A DNA stretch of 35,239 nucleotides from Mucilaginibacter xinganensis (GTDB lineage: Bacteria; Bacteroidota; Bacteroidia; Sphingobacteriales; Sphingobacteriaceae). The notes below the pieces were generated by a model. It ran no database searches. It saw nothing but the letters and a program-made list of their open reading frames with translations, and was not told the origin of the DNA. The translations under genes were made by a program, and so were the position numbers. Numbering within the stretch: the stretch's first letter is position 1; each line of letters begins with the position of its first letter. Below are positions 9,113 through 17,673 of the stretch, one piece after another. Where the stretch lies: contig JAMFSA010000235.1 in assembly GCA_026225055.1 (NCBI GenBank), forward strand, positions 1 to 35,239, given 5' to 3'.

Positions 9113-9181
9113 GTAGAGACGCAATATTTTGCGTCTCTTTTCAAATATGGAGTACAGAGACGCAAAATATTGCGTCTCTAC
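9113..9181. repeat. Palindromic repeat, family A, copies 2 and 3 as an inverted pair
   Basis: Two 26-bp units, 9113-9138 and 9156-9181, are exact reverse complements of each other across a 17-bp spacer. Each is itself a hairpin (10-bp arms AGAGACGCAA / TTGCGTCTCT, loop TATT). The pair fills the convergent gap between the haloperoxidase stop and the GH92 stop and may act as a two-way terminator. The doublet layout resembles REP/REPIN elements. No RAYT transposase is in the window. Confidence 0.88.
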
Positions 9182-9190
9182 AAGTTGGGG

Positions 9191-12100
9191 TTATTCTACT
9201 GTTATTTCATCAGCAAAAATGTAGGATTGGTTTCCTTTAGCCTCGTGCCACTCAGGTAATGCACCATATTGTTTGGCTACTACTTTTATATAGCGTGCAT
9301 TGGTATTCAAATCAGCTTTGAATTCCTGTATCTGGGCTTTAGGAGCTTTAATGTCAATCTTGTTATTTACCGTAGCTAATAGTTTGTAGTTTTTACCGTC
9401 ATCCGATGACCAGTACTGTACATATTGCGGAAAAACTATCCATGAACCAGTATCCTGTAATGTACCTAAGCTGATCTTGTTTATAGGTTTTACCTGTCCA
9501 AAATCCAATATTGCCACCAGGTCATTTCCCTGATAACCCTGCCAGTTACCCAGTTGCCAGTTATCTTTGCCATGTAAACCATTGATCAGCGTATTATCAC
9601 CCTGGTCTTTATACTGATCCAGATATTTGTTTACAAGAGTGAGTTTTATATCATCACGTATTTTGGTAAAAACAGCAGTGCTTACAAAGCTCGATTTGCC
9701 ATTTTTTATAGATATGGCTCTAATTGTCGAGTTATTAGAAATTTGAATTGGAGTACTATAAAGCGCTGAGCTTGATGATGGGGGCGAGCCATCAAGCGTG
9801 TAGTAGATTTGAGCGTCCTTATCGGTAGTTCCTATTTCAACATTAAATGGTTTTTTAAATGTTTTTGCAGGAGCAATTATGTAAGGGTTAGATATAATAA
9901 GGTTATCAGTAATTAATGAAGTTGGTTTTTCTAACCCTTCTTCAAACATCTTATTGGGCAATTTGCCTGTAAATACCTCAAACTCGCCGCCATTGGTAAC
10001 AGTGTTGTATTCTATAAAACTCTTGTTATATGCCTGTTTATTCAGGTTCATGCCCTGTAAATAGATGTTTGAGCGGCTAATACCCTGGCCTGAATTAATG
10101 ATAGTGAATTTTTTGCCATTCTCAAGGTTAATAACCGTTTTATCAAATTGCGGCATGCCTATCTGGAACTGCTGCTGACCCGGCATCGTATTATAAATAC
10201 CCAATGAACTCATCACATACCAGGCCGACATTTGCCCGCAATCTTCGTTACCCGATAAGCCATCCGGGTTCGGACTGTATTCTTCATTCAATATCTTATT
10301 GATGTAATATTGTGTTTTATCAGGCGAGTCGGTGAAATTATACAAATAAGCCATGTGGTGGCTTGGCTCATCGCCATGGGCGTACTGACCGATAAGTCCG
10401 GTTACATCTGATACATCTTTACCCGTAAGTTTTGAACTGGTAGTGAACAATTCATCCAGTTTTGCTTCAAACTTATCCTTGCCACCCATACGTTCTATTA
10501 GCCCCTGTACGTCCTGCGGAACAAGGAAAGAATATTGCCACGAGTTACCTTCGGTGTAATTATTATTAAGCTCGGTAGGGTCGAAAGGGATATACCAGCC
10601 GCCATTTGTGCGTGCTTGCATAAAACCGTTCTGGTCGTTAAAGTTATTTTTCCAGTACTGGGCACGTTTGATGAACTCATTATAATCCTGTTGTTTCCCC
10701 ATAGCTTTTGCCATTTGAGCTATGCACCAGTCGTCAATGGCATACTCCAGCGTTTTTGATACCGATTCAGGTTCATCATCAGCTAATGTAACACCGTTGT
10801 TACGGTAGCTGTCTAAACCAAACTGCGTACGGTTTACGGCCGATTTCATAGCTTTTAAAGCTTCCTCGGCATCAAAGCCATTTATGCCCTTCATGTATGC
10901 ATCAACTATTACCGGGATGGAATGATTACCCACCATGCAAAAAGTTTCGCTTGACGCCAAAGGCCATATAGGCAATAAGCCTCCCTGCTCATACATCGCC
11001 AGGAATGATTTAACAAAATCAAGTGTGCGTTTACGATCGATAAGGTTGAACAACGGGTCTTCAGCACGATAGGTATCCCATAAAGAGAATACCGTATAAT
11101 AGTTAAAGCCCTGCGCGGTGTGGATCCTGTTATCCATGCCGCGGTATTGACCGTCGACATCGTTATAAATGTTAGGCGCTATCATACAATGGTAAAGGGC
11201 TGTATAAAAAGTAACCTGCTTTTCTTTGATATAGTCAACCATTACCGCTTTAGGTTTATGCCTTTCAGCAGTACTCGGCGCAACTGGCTGCATGCTCGTT
11301 TGTGTTGAAGCAGTAGGAGCGCCGCCCTGTACATCTATTTTTGCCAGCTCGGTATTCCAGGCTAATTTGGCATCATGCTGTACTTTTTTAAAGTCGAAGT
11401 CCGGTACTTCTGCATCCAGGTTCTTTAAAGCGCCTTCAGCACTTACATCTGATATACCCACCTTTGAGATCACCTCGCCGGGATTATCAAATTGGATGTA
11501 CATTTTAACGTTTTTACCTTCTGCCTTACTTTTGCCCGGTTGCAACTGGTCATCAACAGCTATGCCGTAAGCTTTAAACGGTTTAGAGAATTTAGCGTAG
11601 AAATAAACATATTGATTACTAGCCCATGATCTTGAACGGCGCAATCCACGAATTTCATGATCATTTACCACTTCAATCCATGATTCTAAAACCTCATCGC
11701 GGTGTTGCAGGTCGATAATGATATTGGCCTCATGTGTTGTTGGATAAGTATAACGGTGCACACCAACACGGGTAGTGGCTGTCAACTCAACGCCGATGTT
11801 GTATTTATCTAAAAGTGTTTTGTAATAGCCGGGTGTTGCGCTTTCATTCTTTTTTTTAAAACCGGATATGTAGTCGGTATTCTTAAATTTAGGCTCACCA
11901 GTTGTAGGCATAAAAAGCACATCGCAATAATCAGGTATACCTGTACCGCTAAGGTGCGTATGCGAAAATCCGTAAACAACGGTATCAGCGTAATAATATC
12001 CCGAACAACCGTCCCATGTGCCCAATCTGGTATCCGGGCTTAGCTGTACCATACCAAACGGCCTCACAGCACCCGGAAAAGTATGTCCATGGCCGCCGGT

Positions 12101-12214
12101 ACCAATAAAAGGATCAACTAATTGCGTATAATCTCTCTTTTTTTGTGCCGATGAAGATAATATGACGGCAGAGGATAAGACGGTCGTCAATAGAAAACGG
12201 GGTAACAATTTCAT
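9191..12214 (-). CDS. GH92 family alpha-mannosidase with CHB_HEX-like and F5/8-type C modules
   Basis: A secreted exo-acting alpha-mannosidase (GH92 members are mostly alpha-1,2). A signal peptide precedes YTQLVDPFIGTGGHGHTFPG and RPFGMVQLSPDTR, the family's N-terminal signature. Other hallmarks are YTEGNSWQYSFLVPQD (about residue 555) and GNEDCGQMSAWYVMSSLGIY (about 655), which carry the acid/base region. At 1007 aa it is longer than the roughly 740-770 aa of minimal members. The extra part holds a chitobiase/hexosaminidase C-terminal-like domain (about 785-850, IYYTLDGSPPSSSS) and a discoidin-like carbohydrate-binding domain (about 870-1007). The latter probably tethers it to glycans. There is no SusC/SusD pair nearby, so it is not in a classical PUL. 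Confidence 0.95.
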   Translation of the reverse strand: MKLLPRFLLTTVLSSAVILSSSAQKKRDYTQLVDPFIGTGGHGHTFPGAVRPFGMVQLSPDTRLGTWDGCSGYYYADTVVYGFSHTHLSGTGIPDYCDVLFMPTTGEPKFKNTDYISGFKKKNESATPGYYKTLLDKYNIGVELTATTRVGVHRYTYPTTHEANIIIDLQHRDEVLESWIEVVNDHEIRGLRRSRSWASNQYVYFYAKFSKPFKAYGIAVDDQLQPGKSKAEGKNVKMYIQFDNPGEVISKVGISDVSAEGALKNLDAEVPDFDFKKVQHDAKLAWNTELAKIDVQGGAPTASTQTSMQPVAPSTAERHKPKAVMVDYIKEKQVTFYTALYHCMIAPNIYNDVDGQYRGMDNRIHTAQGFNYYTVFSLWDTYRAEDPLFNLIDRKRTLDFVKSFLAMYEQGGLLPIWPLASSETFCMVGNHSIPVIVDAYMKGINGFDAEEALKAMKSAVNRTQFGLDSYRNNGVTLADDEPESVSKTLEYAIDDWCIAQMAKAMGKQQDYNEFIKRAQYWKNNFNDQNGFMQARTNGGWYIPFDPTELNNNYTEGNSWQYSFLVPQDVQGLIERMGGKDKFEAKLDELFTTSSKLTGKDVSDVTGLIGQYAHGDEPSHHMAYLYNFTDSPDKTQYYINKILNEEYSPNPDGLSGNEDCGQMSAWYVMSSLGIYNTMPGQQQFQIGMPQFDKTVINLENGKKFTIINSGQGISRSNIYLQGMNLNKQAYNKSFIEYNTVTNGGEFEVFTGKLPNKMFEEGLEKPTSLITDNLIISNPYIIAPAKTFKKPFNVEIGTTDKDAQIYYTLDGSPPSSSSALYSTPIQISNNSTIRAISIKNGKSSFVSTAVFTKIRDDIKLTLVNKYLDQYKDQGDNTLINGLHGKDNWQLGNWQGYQGNDLVAILDFGQVKPINKISLGTLQDTGSWIVFPQYVQYWSSDDGKNYKLLATVNNKIDIKAPKAQIQEFKADLNTNARYIKVVAKQYGALPEWHEAKGNQSYIFADEITVE

Positions 12215-12274
12215 TGATTTGCTAAGTTAAATACTGTGCAAATTAAGAAGTTTTGATGGTATTTTCGCTATATG

Positions 12275-12312
12275 CCAAACGACTTCTTAAAATATTTTAA
12301 GAAGTCGTTTGG
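12275..12312. terminator. 38-bp perfect palindrome between nitrilase and GH92 genes
   Basis: Two 19-base arms with no mismatch meet at the centre (CCAAACGACTTC on the left, GAAGTCGTTTGG on the right). The site is 31 bp past the nitrilase stop and 60 bp before the GH92 start. An AT-rich stem without a T run is a weak intrinsic terminator; an operator for GH92 is the alternative reading. Confidence 0.6.
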
Positions 12313-12343
12313 TACAATATTAAAAAGAAACTTAGAATTTGGT

Positions 12344-13120
12344 TTACTCTATTTTAAATACATCTGCATCCTTTAAAAAAGGCATTGCACGGCGTATTTT
12401 TTCAATTTCATCGCCTACTATGGAGAATGTGTACATATCCTCTTCGTCACGTTTATAATAGATCACTTTTCCGTTCGGATCAATGCAATTAGAATCACCT
12501 GAATGATAAACTTCATCACCATCGTGCCCAACGCGGTTTACGGCAACTACATAGGCTTGGTTTTCAATAGCCCTTGCGGGGATAAGGGTTCGCCAATGCA
12601 GAGCCCTGCGCTCAGGCCAGTTGGCTACAATCAGCAGCAGATCATATTCACCGCCAACATTACGCAGCCACACCGGGAAACGCAGGTCATAACAAATAAC
12701 CGGGCAAATTTTCCAGCCGTTTAATTCAACTATAATCCTTTTATCGCCGGCAGTATATGTTTCATGTTCTTTGCCCAAAGCAAACAGGTGGCGTTTATCG
12801 TAATGTTCATGGCTGCCATCGGGGCGCATCCATATTAAGCGGTTATAGAATTTGTTATTTTCCTTAATAATAAGGCTTCCTGTTACAACAGCCTCATATT
12901 TAACCGCTATTTTATGCATCCACTGCATCGATTTGCCGTCCATAGGCTCAGCTAATGCCGCCGCGTTCATGGTAAAGCCGGTGGTAAACATCTCCGGCAG
13001 GATGATCAGTTCGGTTTTTTCACGTATCGAACCAAGGCGCAATTCAATGTTTTGTAGGTTTTTATCTATATTTTCCCAAAAAAGGTATCCTTGAAATATG
13101 CTGATTTTAAGATTATCCAT
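12344..13120 (-). CDS. Nitrilase-superfamily omega-amidase-like hydrolase
   Basis: A 258-aa cytoplasmic C-N hydrolase with the full triad: Glu43 (LPEMFTTGF), Lys109 (YDKRHLF) and Cys143 (VICYDLRFPVW). Length and motifs resemble the YafV/Nit2 omega-amidase group, which hydrolyses alpha-ketoglutaramate or alpha-ketosuccinamate to the keto acid and ammonia. The gene 68 bp upstream on the same strand is a methionine/glutamine-type aminotransferase, whose product from glutamine would be alpha-ketoglutaramate. That adjacency supports the omega-amidase reading over a generic carbon-nitrogen hydrolase. The start is the only Met before the first strand DNLKISIFQ. Confidence 0.88.
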   Translation of the reverse strand: MDNLKISIFQGYLFWENIDKNLQNIELRLGSIREKTELIILPEMFTTGFTMNAAALAEPMDGKSMQWMHKIAVKYEAVVTGSLIIKENNKFYNRLIWMRPDGSHEHYDKRHLFALGKEHETYTAGDKRIIVELNGWKICPVICYDLRFPVWLRNVGGEYDLLLIVANWPERRALHWRTLIPARAIENQAYVVAVNRVGHDGDEVYHSGDSNCIDPNGKVIYYKRDEEDMYTFSIVGDEIEKIRRAMPFLKDADVFKIE

Positions 13121-13188
13121 TCTTTAATTTAGTAGATAGTTTTGCAGACTATGGTTTACTAATCGGTTAATGAGCGATGAACTAATAA

Positions 13189-14334
13189 TTAAACACGTAT
13201 CAATCTATCAACGGCATTATCAAGAGTTTCTTGCCTTTTGGCAAAACAAAATCGTAAAATATGGTTATCGATACCCTTGTTATAGAACGCTGATGTAGGT
13301 ATAGAAGCCACTCCAAACTCCTTAGCCAGGCGCACAGCAAATTCGGCGTCTTTTTCATCAGTGATATCGCTATAAGTAACTGATTGAAAATATGATCCGT
13401 GGCATGGTAGCAACTTGAAACGTGTAGCTTCAATTCCTTTTCTGAAATGATCTCTTTTCTCCTGAAAAACATGCGGAAGCTCTAAATATACATTCTCGTC
13501 TTTCAGGTATTCTGCAATGGCGTATTGCATCGGCGTATTAACACTAAACACTATATACTGGTGAATTTTCCTGAATTCATGCGTCAGCCAGTCGGGAGCC
13601 AGGCAATAACCAACCTTCCAACCGGTAGCATGGCAAAGTTTACCAAACGAAGCAACGATTAAACTGCGTTTCTGAAGCTCAGGGTAGCGGGCCATGCTGT
13701 GATGGGTTTCACCGTCATATATCAGGTGCTCATAAACCTCATCGCTTAAAATCAAAATATCCTGGTCTTTAACTATGGCACTTAGCTTATCAATATCCTC
13801 TTTATGCAGTATAGTAGCTGTTGGGTTGTGCGGCGAGTTAAGGATGATCATCTTTGTGCGATTGCTGATCAGCCTTTTAACCATATCCCATGCTATGCGA
13901 TAGTTGGGTGGTTCCAACTCGAGTGATTTTACAACGCCGCCCATTAATTTAATGGCAGGGGCATAGCAATCATACGCCGGTTCAAATATGATAACCTCGT
14001 CGTTAGGATGTATAACAGCGCTGATAGCCGTAAATATGGCCTGCGTGCCACCGGATGTTATAGTTATCTCTGTATCCGGATTATATTTAGCGCCGTATAA
14101 TTTTTCTGTTTTATAGGCTATTTGCTCTCTTAATGCCATAACACCCGCCATAGGCGCATATTGGTTATGGCCATTTTTCATGGCCTCATTTACCAAATGT
14201 ACCAGGTGTGGAGAGCAATCGTAATCAGGAAAACCCTGTGAAAGGTTAATAGCGCCAACCTCGGCCGCAAGTGCCGACATTACAGTAAATATAGTTGTTC
14301 CCGTTTGGGGAAGTTTAGAAGTAACAGGTCTCAT
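13189..14334 (-). CDS. Methionine / kynurenine-type PLP aminotransferase (YbdL-like)
   Basis: A 381-aa fold-type I class I/II aminotransferase. It shows INLSQGFPDYDC near the N-terminus, NSPHNPTATI (166-175), LSDEVYEHLIYD and the PLP lysine K232 in SFGKLCHATGWKVGYC. SFGK-x5-GWK is shared with methionine aminotransferase YbdL and glutamine transaminase K/KAT enzymes, which transaminate Met, Phe, Tyr or Gln. Together with the downstream omega-amidase it would form the glutamine-transaminase/omega-amidase couple: the hydrolase removes ketoglutaramate and pulls the transamination forward, as in methionine salvage. The substrate is inferred from subfamily resemblance and neighbourhood. Confidence 0.92.
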   Translation of the reverse strand: MRPVTSKLPQTGTTIFTVMSALAAEVGAINLSQGFPDYDCSPHLVHLVNEAMKNGHNQYAPMAGVMALREQIAYKTEKLYGAKYNPDTEITITSGGTQAIFTAISAVIHPNDEVIIFEPAYDCYAPAIKLMGGVVKSLELEPPNYRIAWDMVKRLISNRTKMIILNSPHNPTATILHKEDIDKLSAIVKDQDILILSDEVYEHLIYDGETHHSMARYPELQKRSLIVASFGKLCHATGWKVGYCLAPDWLTHEFRKIHQYIVFSVNTPMQYAIAEYLKDENVYLELPHVFQEKRDHFRKGIEATRFKLLPCHGSYFQSVTYSDITDEKDAEFAVRLAKEFGVASIPTSAFYNKGIDNHILRFCFAKRQETLDNAVDRLIRV

Positions 14335-14420
14335 CGTATGGGCCTAAAATAGCTAAAAATCGTAAATTAGGCGTTAAAAGAAGTTAAATAATTATACTTT
14401 GAGGTTATTTTATTTACTCT

Positions 14421-15683
14421 TTATTCGATTTTTGGGGTCTGCCAAAATATCTGAGGATTGTTAGTTCGATACTTTACTATGGTTAAATTATCCTTATTAG
14501 CTTTTTCTGACATGTCGGGTTTCTGTACAAAATAATCCAGCGGTACCAGGTTAACGTATACTATGGTTTTATTTTTTTCACGCGTTTCATAATTGTACTC
14601 GCTTTTTAACGGGCAGTACAGGTAATATAAATTTTTTGCCATATAATAATTCAGATAATAATCCTTGGTAATGGTTTCTTTTTGGTTCCAGTTAGCATCA
14701 GGGTTTACAATTAGCGGCTTATCATTTACCAGGCTGGCCCTTACTTCCTCAATGCTTAACAATTCGCCGTCTCCATTCATTACACAGGCATCATTGGTAG
14801 GGTCAACCCATATCCATTTCTTTTTTAGGGGTAGATATACTACATTAATTACATGCGAATCATAATCAGTATTCAGGCTATCCTTAGGAAAACAATATAT
14901 TTTCCTTGCTTTATAACCTAGTGCCAGGTAACAATCATTTAGTACAGTAGCCAGTTCGCCACATGATACACCAATTTTTCTTTTGTTGGTAACGGTTAAT
15001 ATTTCAAGTCCGTTAATTTTTGTTATGCCACTTTCATGCTGCCCATCATGGTTTATAGTGCTATGTACCCAATGCAATATATTCAAAACCCGCGTAACCT
15101 CACCTGCTGAACCCGCTATAGAATCGAGGTTATACTTTTTTCTTAAAGCTACCAGGCTGCTGTCGGTTGCCGGCTCATAAGTAAATTCAGGTATTTTACG
15201 ATTATCGGCGATATTGTATTTCCCAGCCTTTTTCAAAACATATAGATAATCATAGATGGAGCGCAATTGCGTATTCATTTGTTTATACCGTTGCTCATTC
15301 CTGATATTATCCATATCGTTATCAGCCTGTAAATGATTGTAATCATTAAAGCCCCTGTTTATTGAGCTATCCAGGTAATCCAGTGCTTTAGGCTTATTAT
15401 TCAAAATAGAATAAATACAGCTCATGTTGTAATAAGCATTTGCCAGGTATGGCTTATACATCTGCTTATCATTGGCGTTCAGTTTATGGTATTCCGCTAC
15501 AAAATTAGCTATCAGTTTTTTGTCGCCGTCAACATCACGTTTTAAATAAGCTTTATTCATGAGTTCGCTCTGCTGATTGGCATACGCTGTAAACGGGTTA
15601 TTAGAATTTGTTTGTGCAAATAATGAACCTGAATAAGATGATAATAGTAGAAGTAGGTAATATTTCGGCTTTAGGCATTTCAT
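14421..15683 (-). CDS. Secreted transglutaminase-like protein with N-terminal TPR-like region
   Basis: A 420-aa protein with a signal peptide ending LFAQ (residue 24). Residues about 40-145 are helical with one recognisable TPR-like repeat (AYYNMSCIYSILNNKPKALDYLDSSI). A transglutaminase-like (papain-fold) core at about 190-300 has the triad Cys241 (GVSCGELATVL), His278 (DSHVINVV) and Asp294 (WIWVDPTND). Such periplasmic proteins usually act as proteases, amidases or protein-modifying enzymes rather than true transglutaminases. The substrate is unknown. It is upstream of the aminotransferase/amidase pair on the same strand with an 86-bp gap, and divergent from the ABC importer operon. Confidence 0.85.
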   Translation of the reverse strand: MKCLKPKYYLLLLLSSYSGSLFAQTNSNNPFTAYANQQSELMNKAYLKRDVDGDKKLIANFVAEYHKLNANDKQMYKPYLANAYYNMSCIYSILNNKPKALDYLDSSINRGFNDYNHLQADNDMDNIRNEQRYKQMNTQLRSIYDYLYVLKKAGKYNIADNRKIPEFTYEPATDSSLVALRKKYNLDSIAGSAGEVTRVLNILHWVHSTINHDGQHESGITKINGLEILTVTNKRKIGVSCGELATVLNDCYLALGYKARKIYCFPKDSLNTDYDSHVINVVYLPLKKKWIWVDPTNDACVMNGDGELLSIEEVRASLVNDKPLIVNPDANWNQKETITKDYYLNYYMAKNLYYLYCPLKSEYNYETREKNKTIVYVNLVPLDYFVQKPDMSEKANKDNLTIVKYRTNNPQIFWQTPKIE

Positions 15684-15832
15684 ATCACTAAGCTAAATAA
15701 TTTTACTCTGAGGCTCAATACAAATGATATACAATATTCGGGTTATGCCATTTTTACCAAAAAATTAGCATCAGGCAATGCTTATGGTATGCTGTTATTT
15801 GTCTTATTAGGCTAATTCCTTAATTTAGTAGC

Positions 15833-16804
15833 ATGAAAAGGCATCTATATTTATATTCGGTAATTATTTTAACTTTTTTCGCATCATGTCACACCGCAAC
15901 TAAAAGCAATATACCCGTTGTTGGTTTTGTTGATGCTTTTGAAGATGCCACTATATCACAGGCGCGTGATGGTTTTGTTGCCGCTTTGAAGGATAGCGGT
16001 TTTAGTGCCGACAAAGGAAATATTAAAATAGAATATCGTAACGCGCAGGGTGATATCCCTACATTAACACAGATCGTAAATTATTTTGTATCAGAGCCGG
16101 TTAAGTTACTCGCTACCTGTACTACTTTGTCGTCAGTTACAGCGGTGCAAAAAACCAAAACCATCCCAATTTTCGAAATGGTTTCCCCAACACCTGAGCG
16201 TATGAGTGTACTGGATGCCAATGGTAAGGCACCTGCCAACTTATTCGGCGCTGTTGAGGATCTTAAATATATTGACACCTCGTTCTCTATCATCCCTAAA
16301 GTATTAAAGCCAAAAGGTAAAAAACTGGTTATCGGTATGATCTATAACCAATCAGAACCACAATCAGCTGATGCGATGCAGTATATTAAGGCTTTAGCCA
16401 CTAAGTTTGATATTACATTGATTGCTTTGCCGTTAAATTCATCTGCTGATGCGCAACTGGTAACACAATCGCTTTTAAATAAAAACATCGATGCCTTTTT
16501 TGCTAACCCTGACAATACCGTTTTTGCTGCATTTGAAACCATTAAGAAAAACTGCGATCAGCATAATGTGCCTATTTTTACCAGCGAGGCCGGTTTAGTT
16601 AAGCGTGGTGCCGTAGCTGCATTTGGCGCGGATATTTATCAATGGGGTTACCAAGCAGGTGAACAGGCTGCACAATATCTGAAAACAAATAAAACCGATG
16701 GCTTGAAACCTGAAATGGTAAAGATCAGGAAGCGTGTATATAACCCGGAGGCTGCTAAAAAATATAACATCACCATTCCATCAAACTTCGAGGCTGTTAA
16801 ATAA
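15833..16804 (+). CDS. ABC transporter substrate-binding lipoprotein (ABC_sub_bind / TrpX-like)
   Basis: A 323-aa lipoprotein with lipobox FFASC (Cys19). The mature part has the two-lobed ABC_sub_bind pattern: IPVVGFVDAFEDATISQARDG, then IKIEYRNAQGD, LLATCTTLSSVTAVQ and KLVIGMIYNQSEPQS. Characterised relatives (TrpX type) bind aromatic amino acids, but many have unknown ligands. It opens a three-gene importer operon: its TAA stop and the permease ATG overlap by one base (TAATG), a sign of translational coupling. The ligand here is not determined. Confidence 0.9.
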   Translation: MKRHLYLYSVIILTFFASCHTATKSNIPVVGFVDAFEDATISQARDGFVAALKDSGFSADKGNIKIEYRNAQGDIPTLTQIVNYFVSEPVKLLATCTTLSSVTAVQKTKTIPIFEMVSPTPERMSVLDANGKAPANLFGAVEDLKYIDTSFSIIPKVLKPKGKKLVIGMIYNQSEPQSADAMQYIKALATKFDITLIALPLNSSADAQLVTQSLLNKNIDAFFANPDNTVFAAFETIKKNCDQHNVPIFTSEAGLVKRGAVAAFGADIYQWGYQAGEQAAQYLKTNKTDGLKPEMVKIRKRVYNPEAAKKYNITIPSNFEAVK

Positions 16805-17673
16805 TGGATTTTTACCTCACAGCTTTATTACAGGGGCTTTGCTTTTCGGGGATAGCGTTGGGTGTCTATATCTCCATGAAGATATTTAACATTCCCGACA
16901 TCACAACTGATGGTAGTTATACACTTGGCGGTGTTGTTACAGCTATTTCCTTAATACATCATCAGCCAGGTTATATTGTTTTGCCTGCTGTTATTATTTT
17001 GGGTGCTGTTGCCGGGGCGTTAACGGGTATTATACATACTAAACTAAAAATAAATGCGCTACTGGCGGGTATACTGGTAATGTACGCATTACGGTCTGTT
17101 AATCTTATTTTAATGGGACGACCTAATTTACCTTTAAATAGCATCACATCGTTGTTCGATATTATAAATATTTTTAGCAATCCTAATCAAAATACATTCT
17201 GTATCTTAATTGTATTCGTTATTATAATAACTCTTTTAATAGGCTATCTGCTCAAAACTGATTTTGGGATAGCGATGAGAGCAACAGGGAATAGTGAATC
17301 AATGATCAGGTCATTAGGTGTTAATACGGATAGAATGAAAATTATCGGCTTAGCAATTGCTAATGCTTTAACAGCTACAAGTGGTTATCTGATTACTCAA
17401 TTTCAGGGGTTTGCCGATATAAACATGGGTATAGGTATCGTAATTGTCGGTCTTGGTTCAGTAATTATAGCTGAAGCAATCATTAACTGGTTAAAAATAA
17501 CATCAGTATGGTTGAGTTTGGTTTTAATGTTAACTGGTGCAATTATTTTCCAGTTCGTATTAGCGATAACGCTTGATATTGGGGTAAATCCTAATCTTTT
17601 AATGCTTGTTACCGCGGTATTTGTGCTGCTGATTGTCAGCCTGCCGCGTTTATCTTTTAAGAAGTTGTTATGA
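16804..17673 (+). CDS. ABC transporter permease (branched-chain / TrpY-like)
   Basis: A 289-aa hydrophobic protein with about eight membrane segments of the BPD_transp_2 family. It starts MDFYLTALLQGLCFSGIALGVY and carries the family's NIPDITTDGSYTLGG motif and the cytoplasmic loop TDFGIAMRATGNSESMIRSLGVN, which contacts the ATPase. The combination of one permease, one ATPase and one ABC_sub_bind lipoprotein matches the TrpXYZ-type layout rather than the five-gene Liv system. It is coupled to both neighbours: a one-base overlap upstream and a four-base overlap (ATGA) with the ATPase. Confidence 0.92.
   Translation: MDFYLTALLQGLCFSGIALGVYISMKIFNIPDITTDGSYTLGGVVTAISLIHHQPGYIVLPAVIILGAVAGALTGIIHTKLKINALLAGILVMYALRSVNLILMGRPNLPLNSITSLFDIINIFSNPNQNTFCILIVFVIIITLLIGYLLKTDFGIAMRATGNSESMIRSLGVNTDRMKIIGLAIANALTATSGYLITQFQGFADINMGIGIVIVGLGSVIIAEAIINWLKITSVWLSLVLMLTGAIIFQFVLAITLDIGVNPNLLMLVTAVFVLLIVSLPRLSFKKLL

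Noticed and set aside
7686..9181. Repeats as a CRISPR array
   Set aside because: Only three copies, self-palindromic, inverted relative to one another and without regular spacers; no cas genes.
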